In this document: piece by piece, positions 14,961 to 23,582 of the stretch
Numbering within the stretch: the first letter of the stretch is position 1
Layout: every line of letters begins with the position of its first letter
NCBI GenBank assembly: GCA_002427015.1
Contig: DIPE01000093.1
Location: 1 to 33,489 of the forward strand
Length of the DNA stretch: 33,489 nt
Direction: 5' to 3'
DNA from: Firmicutes bacterium UBA5496
Lineage (GTDB): Bacteria > Bacillota > Proteinivoracia > UBA4975
Program-made: the position numbers and the translations under genes
Notes under the pieces: generated by a model
Databases searched by the model: none
Told to the model about the DNA's origin: nothing
Seen by the model: the letters and a program-made list of their open reading frames with translations, nothing else

Positions 14961-15095
14961 ATGAAAATGACCTACCAACCCAAAGTCAGGCAAAGATCAA
15001 AAGTGCATGGTTTTCGTGCCCGCATGGCCTCCACAGCCGGCAGAAATGTTATTAAGCGTCGTCGCCGCAAAGGCAGAAAACAACTGACAGCGTAA
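14961..15095 (+). CDS. rpmH: Ribosomal protein bL34
   Basis: A 44-residue, highly basic protein of the large subunit that matches bL34 along its whole length: MKMTYQPKVRQRSKVHGFRA at the start, then RMASTAGRN, KRRRRKGRKQLTA at the end. The ATG follows AAGGGGGTGG. It opens the conserved rpmH-rnpA-yidD-yidC-jag operon at the origin. A hairpin right after the stop may reduce readthrough into rnpA, which would fit the large difference in need between ribosomal protein and RNase P protein. Confidence 0.97.
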   Translation: MKMTYQPKVRQRSKVHGFRARMASTAGRNVIKRRRRKGRKQLTA

Positions 15096-15118
15096 AAGGC
15101 CCAATACGCGGCCTTTTT
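15094..15118 (+). terminator. Hairpin with T-run between rpmH and rnpA (attenuator)
   Basis: AAAAGGCC / GGCCTTTT form an 8-bp stem with a loop of about 8 nt, ending in five Ts. It overlaps the rpmH stop codon and lies 15 bp before rnpA. Since rnpA has no other visible promoter, partial termination is likely. Confidence 0.7.
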
Positions 15119-15132
15119 GCGCCCTTAGGCTC

Positions 15133-15480
15133 ATGCTACAAAAAGCTAATCGTTTAAAAAAATCGACGGATTTCCACAGAGTATATAAGCACGGTGCATA
15201 TGTTGTTGCCAGGCAAATGGTCATATACTATTATCCCCTTAATAATGATGGAATAAGAGTGGGTTTTGTCGCAAGCAAAAAAGTCGGAAAAAGCGTTGAG
15301 CGCAGCCGCTGCAAACGCTTGCTCCGTGAATCCTTGCGCCGGCAGCTTCCCTTTTTGGTCCATGGCTATGATTTAGTGGTTGTTGCCAGACCTCCTTTGC
15401 GGGAAGAAGACTTTTCCAGCGTTTACAAGGTTATGGCCAGGCTGCTGCGCAAAGCCAGGCTCTTGCGGGAAGAGCCATGA
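15133..15480 (+). CDS. rnpA: Ribonuclease P protein component
   Basis: This is the protein subunit that helps RNase P RNA bind pre-tRNA 5' leaders. The 115-residue protein starts MLQKANRLKKSTDFHRVY, the family opening, and carries the basic RNR helix at 57-65. That helix reads R57-S-R-C-K-R-L-L-R65, so the nearly invariant Asn after the first Arg is Ser. The ATG at 15133 has only a weak SD. The last 4 bp overlap yidD (ATGA), implying coupled translation. Confidence 0.95.
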   Translation: MLQKANRLKKSTDFHRVYKHGAYVVARQMVIYYYPLNNDGIRVGFVASKKVGKSVERSRCKRLLRESLRRQLPFLVHGYDLVVVARPPLREEDFSSVYKVMARLLRKARLLREEP

Positions 15481-15686
15481 GTAAAATCGCCATTGTTTTG
15501 ATCAAGGGTTATAGGCGCTTTATCTCTCCTTTCCTTGGCCAAAACTGCAGATTTCGGCCAACTTGTTCTGAATATGCCATTCAGGCTTATGAGAAGTATG
15601 GATTTTTTAAAGGATCGTACCTCACCCTGCGCCGGCTATTGCGCTGTCATCCCTTTTGTGCCGGTGGTTATGATCCTCTAAAATAA
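15477..15686 (+). CDS. yidD: Membrane protein insertion efficiency factor YidD
   Basis: A 69-residue protein of the YidD family, which assists YidC-dependent insertion at the inner face of the membrane. It shows the N-terminal amphipathic stretch MSKIAIVLIKGYRRFISPFL, the RPTCSEYA motif, and the closing HPFCAGGYDP. It overlaps rnpA by 4 bp and precedes yidC by 15 bp, the usual order. Confidence 0.96.
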   Translation: MSKIAIVLIKGYRRFISPFLGQNCRFRPTCSEYAIQAYEKYGFFKGSYLTLRRLLRCHPFCAGGYDPLK

Positions 15687-15701
15687 CTGGGGGGATTTAT
15701 A

Positions 15702-16406
15702 GTGGACTTTTTAAAGAATATTTTTGCCCAGATCTTGATTTTCTTCTACAATATCACCGCCGATTACGGACTAGCAATTATTCTGCTGACTTTGCTTGTG
15801 AGATTGGTTACTTTACCTTTGTCAATAAAGCAGATTAATTCCACCCGGGCCATGCAGAGAATTGCTCCCGAGCAAAAAAAACTGCAGGAAAAGTATAAAG
15901 ATAACCCGGATAAACTGAACAAGGAATTAATGGAACTGTATAAAGTCAATAAAGTCAGTCCTTTTGGCGGCTGTCTGCCTTTGCTTATTCAATTTCCTGT
16001 GCTCATTGCTGTTTTTGCTGTTTTAAAGGATCCTAAGATTATGTATGATGCCATCCCAGGCTTCAGTCCGCTTTTTGCCGGCGTCATCGACCTGAACAAA
16101 TCCTTTGCCGAACTAATCAAAGAAGGCACAGGGGTCACCGCTTATGTTATCCCTGCCATCATTCCGGTATTGTCGGCTGTAACCACTTATTTTCAATCCA
16201 AGCTGATGACTGCCGGACAGAAAACCGAGGCCCCGGGCATGGGAACCATGACTATGCTCATGCCCCTGATGATTCTTTTCTTTGGCTATAGCTTGCCTCA
16301 GGGCTTGCCTTTGTACTGGCTGGTGGGTAATATCTTTCAGATTGTCCAAAACCTGATTTTTAACCGGCCAGCAGCTGTCGCAGAACAAGGAGGCGAAGAG
16401 CAGTGA
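15702..16406 (+). CDS. yidC: Membrane protein insertase YidC/Oxa1
   Basis: The 234-residue protein is the short Gram-positive YidC form without the large periplasmic domain. The conserved Arg of the hydrophilic groove lies in the first core helix (LLTLLVRLVTLPLSIKQ). A charged cytoplasmic hairpin follows (PEQKKLQEKYKDNPDKL), then GGCLPLLIQFPVLIA and the final helices. I see no lipobox Cys at the N terminus, unlike Bacillus SpoIIIJ. The start is GTG at 15702 behind GGGGGGAT. The end overlaps jag (GTGA). Confidence 0.95.
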   Translation: MDFLKNIFAQILIFFYNITADYGLAIILLTLLVRLVTLPLSIKQINSTRAMQRIAPEQKKLQEKYKDNPDKLNKELMELYKVNKVSPFGGCLPLLIQFPVLIAVFAVLKDPKIMYDAIPGFSPLFAGVIDLNKSFAELIKEGTGVTAYVIPAIIPVLSAVTTYFQSKLMTAGQKTEAPGMGTMTMLMPLMILFFGYSLPQGLPLYWLVGNIFQIVQNLIFNRPAAVAEQGGEEQ

Positions 16407-17026
16407 AGGAAGTCACTGGCACCGGCAAAACTGTTGAAGAAGCAATCCAGGTTGCCCTGACTGAGTTAAATATTAACAGGGAAGATGCCGATATCACTAT
16501 TGTCGAGCTGCCTACCAAAGGTTTGTTGGGAATTCTGCCGGGGAAAAATGCCGTGGTGCATGTGCGTGAACAGTTTGATCCTGTGTTGTTTGCAGCCGAT
16601 TGGATGGAGCATATCTTAGAGAAAATGCGGATTAATGCCCGGGTTGGCGTCAGGTTTCAGGATGAGCGGATTGAACTTGATATTACCGGCAATAATATGG
16701 GTGTTTTAATTGGCAGGCGGGGACAAACTCTTGATGCCCTGCAGTATATCACCACCTTAGCCGTCAATAAAAAAACCGCTGATTTTGTGCCTGTGCAAGT
16801 AGATGCTGGCGGTTACAGAGAAAAACGCCGCCAGACCATTCAAAAGAATGCCCTGGCCGCCAAACAAAAGGCAGTCAAGTCAGGGCGCAAAATCGCCCTT
16901 GAGCCCATGAGTCCCGCAGAGCGCCGCTTGGTGCACATGGCTCTTAGCGACGACACCGATGTTGTAACTTACAGCATCGGCGAAGAACCTGGGCGCAGAG
17001 TTGTTATAGACTTGAAGCGAGATTAA
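16403..17026 (+). CDS. jag: RNA-binding protein Jag/KhpB
   Basis: A 207-residue protein with three parts: a Jag-N domain (about 1-50: VEEAIQVALTEL, PTKGLLGILPGKNAVV), a KH domain (about 60-140, with LIGRRGQTLDALQY), and an R3H domain (MSPAERRLVHMAL). KhpB pairs with KhpA to bind many mRNAs and affects division and cell length in other Firmicutes; KhpA is not in this window. The start is GTG at 16403, overlapping yidC. An intrinsic terminator overlaps the stop codon and closes the rpmH operon. Confidence 0.95.
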   Translation: MKEVTGTGKTVEEAIQVALTELNINREDADITIVELPTKGLLGILPGKNAVVHVREQFDPVLFAADWMEHILEKMRINARVGVRFQDERIELDITGNNMGVLIGRRGQTLDALQYITTLAVNKKTADFVPVQVDAGGYREKRRQTIQKNALAAKQKAVKSGRKIALEPMSPAERRLVHMALSDDTDVVTYSIGEEPGRRVVIDLKRD

Positions 17027-17053
17027 CCGGCCAAGGGGCCGGTTGTTGTTTTT
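17025..17053 (+). terminator. Intrinsic terminator of the rpmH-jag operon
   Basis: AACCGGCC / GGCCGGTT form a perfect 8-bp stem with a 4-nt loop, followed by GTTGTTTTT. It separates jag from mnmE. A possible mnmE promoter follows: TATACT at 17073-17078, with only a weak -35. Confidence 0.85.
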
Positions 17054-17097
17054 CCGGGTTTTTTTATGCTAGTATACTGGCAAAGGGAGGGCTTGTA

Positions 17098-18462
17098 ATG
17101 TATATCCTGGATACAATTGCTGCTATTGCTACCCCCCCGGGTATGGGCGGGGTGGGCATCATCAGAATAAGCGGTGAGCAGGCCCTTGCCCTCGGGGCGA
17201 AGCTTTTTACGCCTAAGGGCAAGGCCGCCTTTTCCCCTGGCAGGATGTATTATGGCGATTTTACCGATCAAAAAGGGAAACATATTGATACTGGTTTATT
17301 TGTCTGGTTCAAGTCCCCCCGATCTTTTACCGGCGAAGATATAGTGGAGTTTCACTGTCATGGGGGCATAGTAGTGCTTCAGACCATGCTCCGGGCCTTG
17401 TTGGACCAGGGAATTCGCCATGCAGAGCCAGGTGAATTCAGCAAAAGGGCGTTTCTCAATGGGCGGATTGATTTGGCCCAGGCCGAATCAATCTCTGACC
17501 TGATAAGCGCCAGCTCTGACAAAGCTGCCGAAATCGCCCGCTCCCATTTCCGGGGAAGATTGTCGGCAGCCATTGAAGAGATCAGGGAGCAGGTTATCTC
17601 TGTTTTGGCATGGATTGAAGCCGAGATTGATTATCCCGAAGCTGAGCTGGATTCTTTTGGCCGGGACAAGGCGGCGGCAACGCTGGCACAACAAATTACA
17701 GTTTTAGAAGGCTTGCAGAGTACATATCAGGAGGGCAAAATCTATCGAGATGGTGTTGTTACTGTAATTTTAGGCAGCCCCAACGTTGGCAAATCTTCGC
17801 TCCTCAACATCCTGACCGGGGAGGAAAGGGCTATAGTCACTGACATTCCAGGCACAACTAGGGATGTGCTGGAAGTGCCTGTGACTATCAGGGGCATACC
17901 CCTGCGTCTAGCCGATACTGCCGGCATTCGCGAATCCGGTGACCTGATAGAGAAGATTGGCATTGAGCGGGCCCGGAAGCTGGCCGCACAGGCAGATTTA
18001 ATTCTCCTGATTTTGGATACCTCCCGTCCCTTATCCGAAGAAGATCAGCTGCTTTTAGAGAATGTAAGCCGGGATAATGTCATTGTCGTTCTCAATAAAA
18101 CGGACCTGCCCGCAGTTATTGATGTTGAGGAAATTTCCGCCAAGGGATTTCTGCACGTCAGGCAAATTTCTGCCCTTCAGGAACAGGGCATTGAGGCTTT
18201 GAAGGATGACATCGAAAATATGTTTATCAGCGGCAAATTTTCCCCCGATGCCACATTTATCAGCAATCAGCGTCATTATCAGGCTCTGGTGACGGCGGCA
18301 GGCCTTTTGCATCAGGTTGCCGCCAACTGGGATGCCCTGCCTTTGGATTTGCTGGCTTTGGACTTGCGCCAGGCCTGGCAGACATTGGGGGAAATCACCG
18401 GATCCGTCTGGACCGAGAATCTTTTGGACAGTATCTTTCAACGTTTTTGTTTGGGAAAGTAG
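17098..18462 (+). CDS. mnmE: tRNA uridine-5-carboxymethylaminomethyl modification GTPase MnmE
   Basis: With MnmG it modifies U34 of tRNAs that read NNA/NNG codons. The 454-residue protein has the N-terminal folate-binding domain (start MYILDTIAAIATPPGMGGVGIIRISG), a helical domain, and an inserted Ras-like G domain with GSPNVGKSS, DIPGTTRD, DTAGIRES and NKTD. It ends in the required FCLGK, whose Cys is conserved. The ATG at 17098 follows GGGAGG. The stop directly abuts the next gene. Confidence 0.97.
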   Translation: MYILDTIAAIATPPGMGGVGIIRISGEQALALGAKLFTPKGKAAFSPGRMYYGDFTDQKGKHIDTGLFVWFKSPRSFTGEDIVEFHCHGGIVVLQTMLRALLDQGIRHAEPGEFSKRAFLNGRIDLAQAESISDLISASSDKAAEIARSHFRGRLSAAIEEIREQVISVLAWIEAEIDYPEAELDSFGRDKAAATLAQQITVLEGLQSTYQEGKIYRDGVVTVILGSPNVGKSSLLNILTGEERAIVTDIPGTTRDVLEVPVTIRGIPLRLADTAGIRESGDLIEKIGIERARKLAAQADLILLILDTSRPLSEEDQLLLENVSRDNVIVVLNKTDLPAVIDVEEISAKGFLHVRQISALQEQGIEALKDDIENMFISGKFSPDATFISNQRHYQALVTAAGLLHQVAANWDALPLDLLALDLRQAWQTLGEITGSVWTENLLDSIFQRFCLGK

Positions 18463-20349
18463 GTGCTTATTTTGGCCAGGGGACACAAATTTGATGTAAT
18501 CGTCATCGGCGCCGGCCACGCAGGCTGTGAAGCCGCCTTGGCGGCGGCCAAAATGAATTGTCATGTCTTGCTTCTGACTTTGAATTTGGATGCGGTCGCC
18601 CTCATGCCCTGCAACCCCTCCATTGGCGGTCCCGCCAAAGCCCACTTAGTCCGGGAAATCGATGCTCTGGGCGGGGAAATGGGGCGCAATATCAATGAAA
18701 CATTGATTCAGATCCGCATGCTCAACACCAATAAAGGTCCTGCAGTGCATTCCTTGCGCGCTCAGGCTGACAAAGTCGCCTATCAGCAGAGGATGAAGAA
18801 AGTGCTGGAGGAACAGCCCAACCTAACAGTGCGCCAGGCTGTAGTGGAATCTATCAACGCCGGCGCCCATGGCGTCACTGGTGTTACAACCCGCCTGGGC
18901 ACTGTCTTTTATGCCCCCAACGTAATTATCACTCCAGGAACCTATACGGCTTCCCGGATGATCATCGGGGAAAAGACCTGGCCAGGGGGTCCCAATGCCC
19001 AGGAAGGGCCTCCCCAACTTTCCCGTTCTTTGCGGGAGCTGGGCTTAGAACTGGTTCGCTTTAAAACCGGCACCCCTCCGCGGGTCAATGGCTGCACCTT
19101 GGATTTTAGCAAGATGAAACCTCAGCCCGGCGCTGATTCCCCCTTAAGTTTTTCTTTCTGGGGGGAGCCTGGCCCCCGGGAACAGGCAAAGTGCTGGCTC
19201 ACCTATACAACTGCTGAAACTCACCGGATAATTAAAGAAAATCTGCATAGGGCCCCTCTATTTACCGGGATTATTCAGGGGGTCGGGCCCCGCTACTGTC
19301 CTTCCATCGAAGATAAGATTGTGCGCTTTCCCGATAAAGAGCGCCATCAGCTGTTCATCGAGCCCGAAGGGGCTAAAACCAACGAATATTATGTCCAGGG
19401 GATCTCCTCCAGCTTGCCGGAAGATGTACAGGAGGCCTTTTTGCGCACTATCCCCGGCCTGGAGCAGGCAGAAATGCTCAGGCCAGGTTATGCAATTGAA
19501 TACGATGTAGTGGTGCCCACCCAGCTGAAACTGACTTTGGAAGCCAAGGAGATTCCGGGTTTATTTTGCGCAGGTCAGATTAATGGGACTTCAGGCTATG
19601 AAGAGGCGGCAGCCCAGGGATTGATTGCTGGAATCAATGGCGCCCGCCGGGTGCAGGGAAAGGGCGAAATTGTCCTCCAGCGGTCTCAAGCCTATATTGG
19701 CGTCCTTATCGACGATCTGACCATTAAAGGCACTAACGAACCCTATCGCATGCTGACTTCTCGGGCGGAATTCCGGCTGTTGCTGCGCCAGGACAATGCC
19801 GATCAGCGCCTGTCTCCCATTGGCCATCAAATTGGCCTGCTGGATGAGGAGCGGTTCAAAACCTTCCAAAACAAACAGGCTTTAATCCAGGAGGCCATGG
19901 CAGGGCTGGCCAAGATTAAAGTTGCCCCTAAGGACATCAATCCCCTCTTGCAGGCAAGAGGCAGCAGTCCTTTGACCCATGCTGCCCCTTTGACCGAGGT
20001 AATTTTGCGGCCAGAAATTGCCCTGGCAGATATTGTGCCTTTGGTTCCGGCTTTGTCCCCTCTCAATCAGGAAATGCTGCAGGTGGTGGAAACGGAGGTC
20101 AAGTACAGAGGCTACGTTGATAAGCAAAGGCAACAGGTGGAAAGGATGCGCCGCTTAGAGGCTACCCTGCTTCCCCTGGGCCTTGAGTACAATGAAATAT
20201 TGGGTCTTTCTGCCGAGGCCACGGAAAAACTCCGTAAATTCAAACCTCAGACTTTAGGGCAGGCCTCTAGAATCTCAGGAGTCTCGCCTGCAGATATCTC
20301 TGTGCTGTCAATCTATATAAAGCAAAAGGGTGGTCGCCATGCGCACTGA
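18463..20349 (+). CDS. mnmG: tRNA uridine-5-carboxymethylaminomethyl modification enzyme MnmG
   Basis: This is the FAD/NADH partner of MnmE. It has the dinucleotide fold VIGAGHAGCEAA near the N terminus, CNPSIGGPAK with the first conserved Cys, GPRYCPSIEDK with the second, and the helical C-terminal MnmE-binding domain. The longest frame starts with GTG directly after the mnmE stop (628 residues). A TTG at 18472-18474 (625 residues) has AGGTG six nt upstream and gives MARGHKFDVIVIG, closer to the family start, so the true start may be 9 bp inside. It overlaps rsmG by 11 bp. Confidence 0.96.
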   Translation: MLILARGHKFDVIVIGAGHAGCEAALAAAKMNCHVLLLTLNLDAVALMPCNPSIGGPAKAHLVREIDALGGEMGRNINETLIQIRMLNTNKGPAVHSLRAQADKVAYQQRMKKVLEEQPNLTVRQAVVESINAGAHGVTGVTTRLGTVFYAPNVIITPGTYTASRMIIGEKTWPGGPNAQEGPPQLSRSLRELGLELVRFKTGTPPRVNGCTLDFSKMKPQPGADSPLSFSFWGEPGPREQAKCWLTYTTAETHRIIKENLHRAPLFTGIIQGVGPRYCPSIEDKIVRFPDKERHQLFIEPEGAKTNEYYVQGISSSLPEDVQEAFLRTIPGLEQAEMLRPGYAIEYDVVVPTQLKLTLEAKEIPGLFCAGQINGTSGYEEAAAQGLIAGINGARRVQGKGEIVLQRSQAYIGVLIDDLTIKGTNEPYRMLTSRAEFRLLLRQDNADQRLSPIGHQIGLLDEERFKTFQNKQALIQEAMAGLAKIKVAPKDINPLLQARGSSPLTHAAPLTEVILRPEIALADIVPLVPALSPLNQEMLQVVETEVKYRGYVDKQRQQVERMRRLEATLLPLGLEYNEILGLSAEATEKLRKFKPQTLGQASRISGVSPADISVLSIYIKQKGGRHAH

Positions 20350-21037
20350 ATTGGAGCAGATATTGGCAGATAACGGGTTCTCTTGTTCCGGCCTCAGCCT
20401 GGACAAACTCTGCCAGTACTATCAGCTGCTTGCAGAATGGAATCAAAAAATGAATCTTACCGCCCTCATCGAGCCCAGGGACTTTATCTATAAGCATATC
20501 TGTGATTCTCTGTTCCCGGCAAAATTATTTTCTCTCTCTGCTTCCTCTTTACTTGATATAGGAACGGGGGCAGGCTTTCCTGGCTTGCCCTTAAAAATTG
20601 TTTTTCCGGATATTAAACTTACTTTGCTGGAGGCGTCAGCAAAAAAGGTTGCTTTTTTGCGCCATTGTTGTCAAGAGTTGGCTGTGGAGGCAGATGTTCT
20701 ATGGGAGCGGGCGGAAAATTTAGGTCAGGGGCATAAGCGGCAATCGTTCCCTCTGGCAGTCACTAGGGCGGTAGCCAGCCTTTCAGTTGTCTGTGAATAT
20801 TGTTTGCCCCTCCTGGCCTTGGGCGGATGCTGTTTGGCTATGAAAGGCCCTGGTGGCGCCGAAGAGGCCGAGGCTGCGGGAAACGCTCTCAGACTCCTGG
20901 GAGGGCGAGTGCGTCAGGTTCACTTTTATCGCCTGCCCCCTGGAGACCAACGCAGCCTGATAGTAATTGAAAAAATCGCTGCAACCCCGCCAGCATATCC
21001 CCGCAGACCAGGGATTCCTGCTAAGAAGCCCTTGTAA
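20339..21037 (+). CDS. rsmG: 16S rRNA (guanine-N7) methyltransferase RsmG
   Basis: RsmG methylates G527 (E. coli numbering) in the 530 loop of 16S rRNA; its loss gives low-level streptomycin resistance in other species. The 232-residue protein has the SAM motif LLDIGTGAGFPGLPLKI, the acidic strand LTLLEASAKKVAFL, and AVTRAVASL. I chose ATG 20339-20341 over an upstream GTG because AAGGGTGG lies at a good distance. It overlaps the end of mnmG and is followed by noc, the order seen in Bacillus. Confidence 0.96.
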   Translation: MRTELEQILADNGFSCSGLSLDKLCQYYQLLAEWNQKMNLTALIEPRDFIYKHICDSLFPAKLFSLSASSLLDIGTGAGFPGLPLKIVFPDIKLTLLEASAKKVAFLRHCCQELAVEADVLWERAENLGQGHKRQSFPLAVTRAVASLSVVCEYCLPLLALGGCCLAMKGPGGAEEAEAAGNALRLLGGRVRQVHFYRLPPGDQRSLIVIEKIAATPPAYPRRPGIPAKKPL

Positions 21038-21114
21038 TTTTGGCTCTCTGCAGGAGTTGTCCATTAAAATAGCGAATACTCCAGTAACCTTGTTTATATG
21101 GGAGGGTGATTATT

Positions 21115-21939
21115 ATGCGAGAAAGTTTTAATAAACTTTTCCTGGGGACAGAAGGCTCTAATTTGGAGGAAACCAGGGAATTGAGTTGTGCTGATATCAG
21201 CCCTAATCCGTTTCAGCCCAGGCAACGCTTTGATGAAGACAATCTTGACGAGCTGGCACAATCTATCCGCACATACGGACTGCTGCAGCCTGTCCTTGTC
21301 AGGCCACATGAAAAGGGGTTTCAGCTGGTGGCCGGAGAAAGGCGGCTTCGTGCCTGCAAACTGTTGGGATGGACAAGAATTCCTGCCGTCATTCGGGATG
21401 TTAATGATTCTGCCATGGCTGCCATTGCCTTGATTGAAAACCTGCAACGGGAGGACCTGGACTTTTTTGAAGAGGCCAAAGGGTATCAGCGCTTATTAGA
21501 TGAGTTTGGTCTTACCCAAGAGGTCTTGGCCCAAAGAATTGGCAAGAGCCAGTCTACAATTGCCAACAAGATGCGCTTGTTGAAGCTTGCTGACGCGGTT
21601 CAGTCCACGCTTCTGCAGGCAGGGCTTTCCGAACGGCACGCCCGCGCTCTATTAAAGCTTCCCGACAGCAAGAGCCAGGAAAAAGTGCTGGAAAAGATTA
21701 TCCGCCTTAACTTAAACGTGCGCCAGACTGAAGACCTGATCGAGGATTTGTTGGCTGATAACAAGAAGGATGGCGAGAAACCCTCGGGATCGCAGAAATT
21801 TGTCATTCGCGACTATCGAATTGTCCTCAATACCATTCGCCAGGCTGTCGCCACCATGGAGCATATTGGCCTAAAACCCCAAATCAGTCATAATGAACAT
21901 AAGGATTTCTATGAGATAACCATAAGAGTTCCGAAATAA
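21115..21939 (+). CDS. noc: Nucleoid occlusion protein Noc (ParB family)
   Basis: Noc is a CTP-dependent DNA clamp that blocks division over the nucleoid. The 274-residue protein starts MRESFNKLFLG, resembling the membrane-binding amphipathic helix of Noc. The CTP-site motif GERRLRA follows at 75-80, then an HTH. Residues Q146, K152, K157 and R174 align with the Q-K-K-R set that switches specificity from parS to the Noc site; spacings of 6, 5 and 17 match exactly. I chose ATG 21115 because GGGAGGG is 9 nt upstream. It lies between rsmG and soj, its usual place. Confidence 0.93.
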   Translation: MRESFNKLFLGTEGSNLEETRELSCADISPNPFQPRQRFDEDNLDELAQSIRTYGLLQPVLVRPHEKGFQLVAGERRLRACKLLGWTRIPAVIRDVNDSAMAAIALIENLQREDLDFFEEAKGYQRLLDEFGLTQEVLAQRIGKSQSTIANKMRLLKLADAVQSTLLQAGLSERHARALLKLPDSKSQEKVLEKIIRLNLNVRQTEDLIEDLLADNKKDGEKPSGSQKFVIRDYRIVLNTIRQAVATMEHIGLKPQISHNEHKDFYEITIRVPK

Positions 21940-21969
21940 CTGGGTTACGCTTCTAAGGAGAGTGAGAAG

Positions 21970-22731
21970 ATGGGTAAAGTTATCGCCATTGCCAATCAGA
22001 AGGGCGGAGTTGGCAAGACCACAACTGCTATTAACCTGGGCGCAGGGCTGGCCAGCAAAGGCAAGAGGGTGCTGCTTGTGGATATTGATCCTCAGGGCAA
22101 CACTACCAGCGGCGTTGGTGTCAGGAAGCCGTCGGTCAAGCGGTGTATGTATGATGTTCTCGTCTCGGGCATCCCCCTGGAGACTGTAATTTTGCCTACA
22201 GAAGTGGACAACCTTTGGATTGCCCCCGCTTCCATTCAGCTTGCCGGTGCAGAAATCGAGCTGGTTCCCTCCATGTCCAGAGAAGAAAAGCTGCGGCAGC
22301 ACATGCAAACTATTCGCAATCAGTATGACTACGTTTTAATAGATTGTCCTCCCTCCTTGGGGCTGCTTACGGTTAACGCCCTTACCGCCGCAGATTCAAT
22401 TCTTGTCCCCATACAATGCGAGTACTATGCCCTGGAGGGCTTGAGTCAGCTGGTTAATACCATCAAGCTGGTGCAGCGCCACCTCAATAAATCTCTGCAA
22501 TTAGAAGGAGCGCTGCTGACGATGTACGATCCCCGGACCAATCTGGCCGCTCAGGTAGTATCCGAGGTTCGCGCTTATTTTGGCAATCAGGTTTATGAGA
22601 CCATCATCCCCCGCAATGTCAGGCTCAGCGAGGCCCCCAGCCATGGGCAGACCATTTTGGATTATGATCCCCGTTCCAAAGGCGCAGAAACTTACATGCA
22701 GCTGACCGAGGAGGTCCTGAAAAATGAGTAA
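21970..22731 (+). CDS. soj: Chromosome partitioning ATPase Soj/ParA
   Basis: A 253-residue deviant-Walker ATPase that moves ParB-parS complexes and, in Bacillus, also controls DnaA. It has KGGVGKTTT, DIDPQGNTTSG, LIDCPPSLG and the C-terminal PRNVRLSEAPS motif. ATG follows AAGGAG. It is preceded by noc and overlaps parB by 8 bp. Confidence 0.97.
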   Translation: MGKVIAIANQKGGVGKTTTAINLGAGLASKGKRVLLVDIDPQGNTTSGVGVRKPSVKRCMYDVLVSGIPLETVILPTEVDNLWIAPASIQLAGAEIELVPSMSREEKLRQHMQTIRNQYDYVLIDCPPSLGLLTVNALTAADSILVPIQCEYYALEGLSQLVNTIKLVQRHLNKSLQLEGALLTMYDPRTNLAAQVVSEVRAYFGNQVYETIIPRNVRLSEAPSHGQTILDYDPRSKGAETYMQLTEEVLKNE

Positions 22732-23539
22732 ACGGGCATTAGGGCGTGGTCTCGGGGCCCTAATCCCCGGCGCCGCAGAAGAAGTCCCTCCATCTGAAGT
22801 GTCTCTGGACAGCATTATTCCCAATCCCCATCAGCCAAGAAGGACTTTTGATCAAGAAGCTTTGGAGGAGCTGGCCCAATCCATTGCACAGCACGGATTG
22901 TTGCAGCCCATTGTCGTGCGTCCCCATTTAGGCCGTTACCAGCTGGTGGCGGGGGAGCGGCGCTTTCGGGCGGCGAAGCTTGCGGGGAAGATCGCCATTC
23001 CTGCGGTAATTATGGACTTGACGGATCGCCAGTTGGCTGAGATTGCCCTGGTGGAAAATCTGCAGCGAGAGGACTTAAATCCCTTGGAAGAAGCCAATGC
23101 ATATTCCCAGCTGCTCAAAGAGTTCAATTTGACTCAGGAAGCTTTGGCTACCCGCATTGGCAAGAGCCGTTCCGCTATCGCCAACACTTTGCGTTTGCTC
23201 AACCTGGCGCCCCCCGTGCAGGCCATGGTCGCTGAAGGCCGCATTTCTCCCGGGCATGCCCGCACCTTGCTATCCCTGGGGGCGGAGGACCAGCTGAAGG
23301 CTGCAGAGAAAATTGTAAATAAAGGCCTGACTGTGCGCGCTGCCGAAAAAAGCAGACAGGCTCATAGGAAAACTGCAAAAGAATCCCGGGACCCCAACAT
23401 CGTCCATGTGCAGCAAAAGCTTATGGAGCATTTGGGCACCCGGGTTACTCTTGAAGAAAAGGGCGGCAAAGGCCGTATTATTATTGAATTTTATTCACCT
23501 CAGGATGCCAATCGCATCGTCAATACAATCATGCAATAA
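22724..23539 (+). CDS. parB: Chromosome partitioning protein ParB/Spo0J
   Basis: This is a CTP-dependent clamp that loads at parS and spreads. The 271-residue protein starts MSKRALGRGLGALIP, a motif that contacts ParA and stimulates its ATPase. GERRFRA (CTP site) and ENLQRED follow, then the HTH, where R149, T155 and G177 are the parS-type specificity residues. The C-terminal dimerisation domain closes it. A perfect parS site starts 7 bp after the stop codon. Confidence 0.97.
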   Translation: MSKRALGRGLGALIPGAAEEVPPSEVSLDSIIPNPHQPRRTFDQEALEELAQSIAQHGLLQPIVVRPHLGRYQLVAGERRFRAAKLAGKIAIPAVIMDLTDRQLAEIALVENLQREDLNPLEEANAYSQLLKEFNLTQEALATRIGKSRSAIANTLRLLNLAPPVQAMVAEGRISPGHARTLLSLGAEDQLKAAEKIVNKGLTVRAAEKSRQAHRKTAKESRDPNIVHVQQKLMEHLGTRVTLEEKGGKGRIIIEFYSPQDANRIVNTIMQ

Positions 23540-23546
23540 ACATCAT

Positions 23547-23562
23547 TGTTTCACGTGAAACA
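23547..23562. promoter_or_regulatory. parS centromere site
   Basis: The 16-bp perfect palindrome TGTTTCACGTGAAACA is identical to the ParB/Spo0J consensus. It lies 7 bp after the parB stop and 20 bp before the next start, about 9 kb from the origin boxes. It is the only full match I found in the window. Confidence 0.97.
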
Positions 23563-23582
23563 ATCTGGGGGTTCGATGGAAT

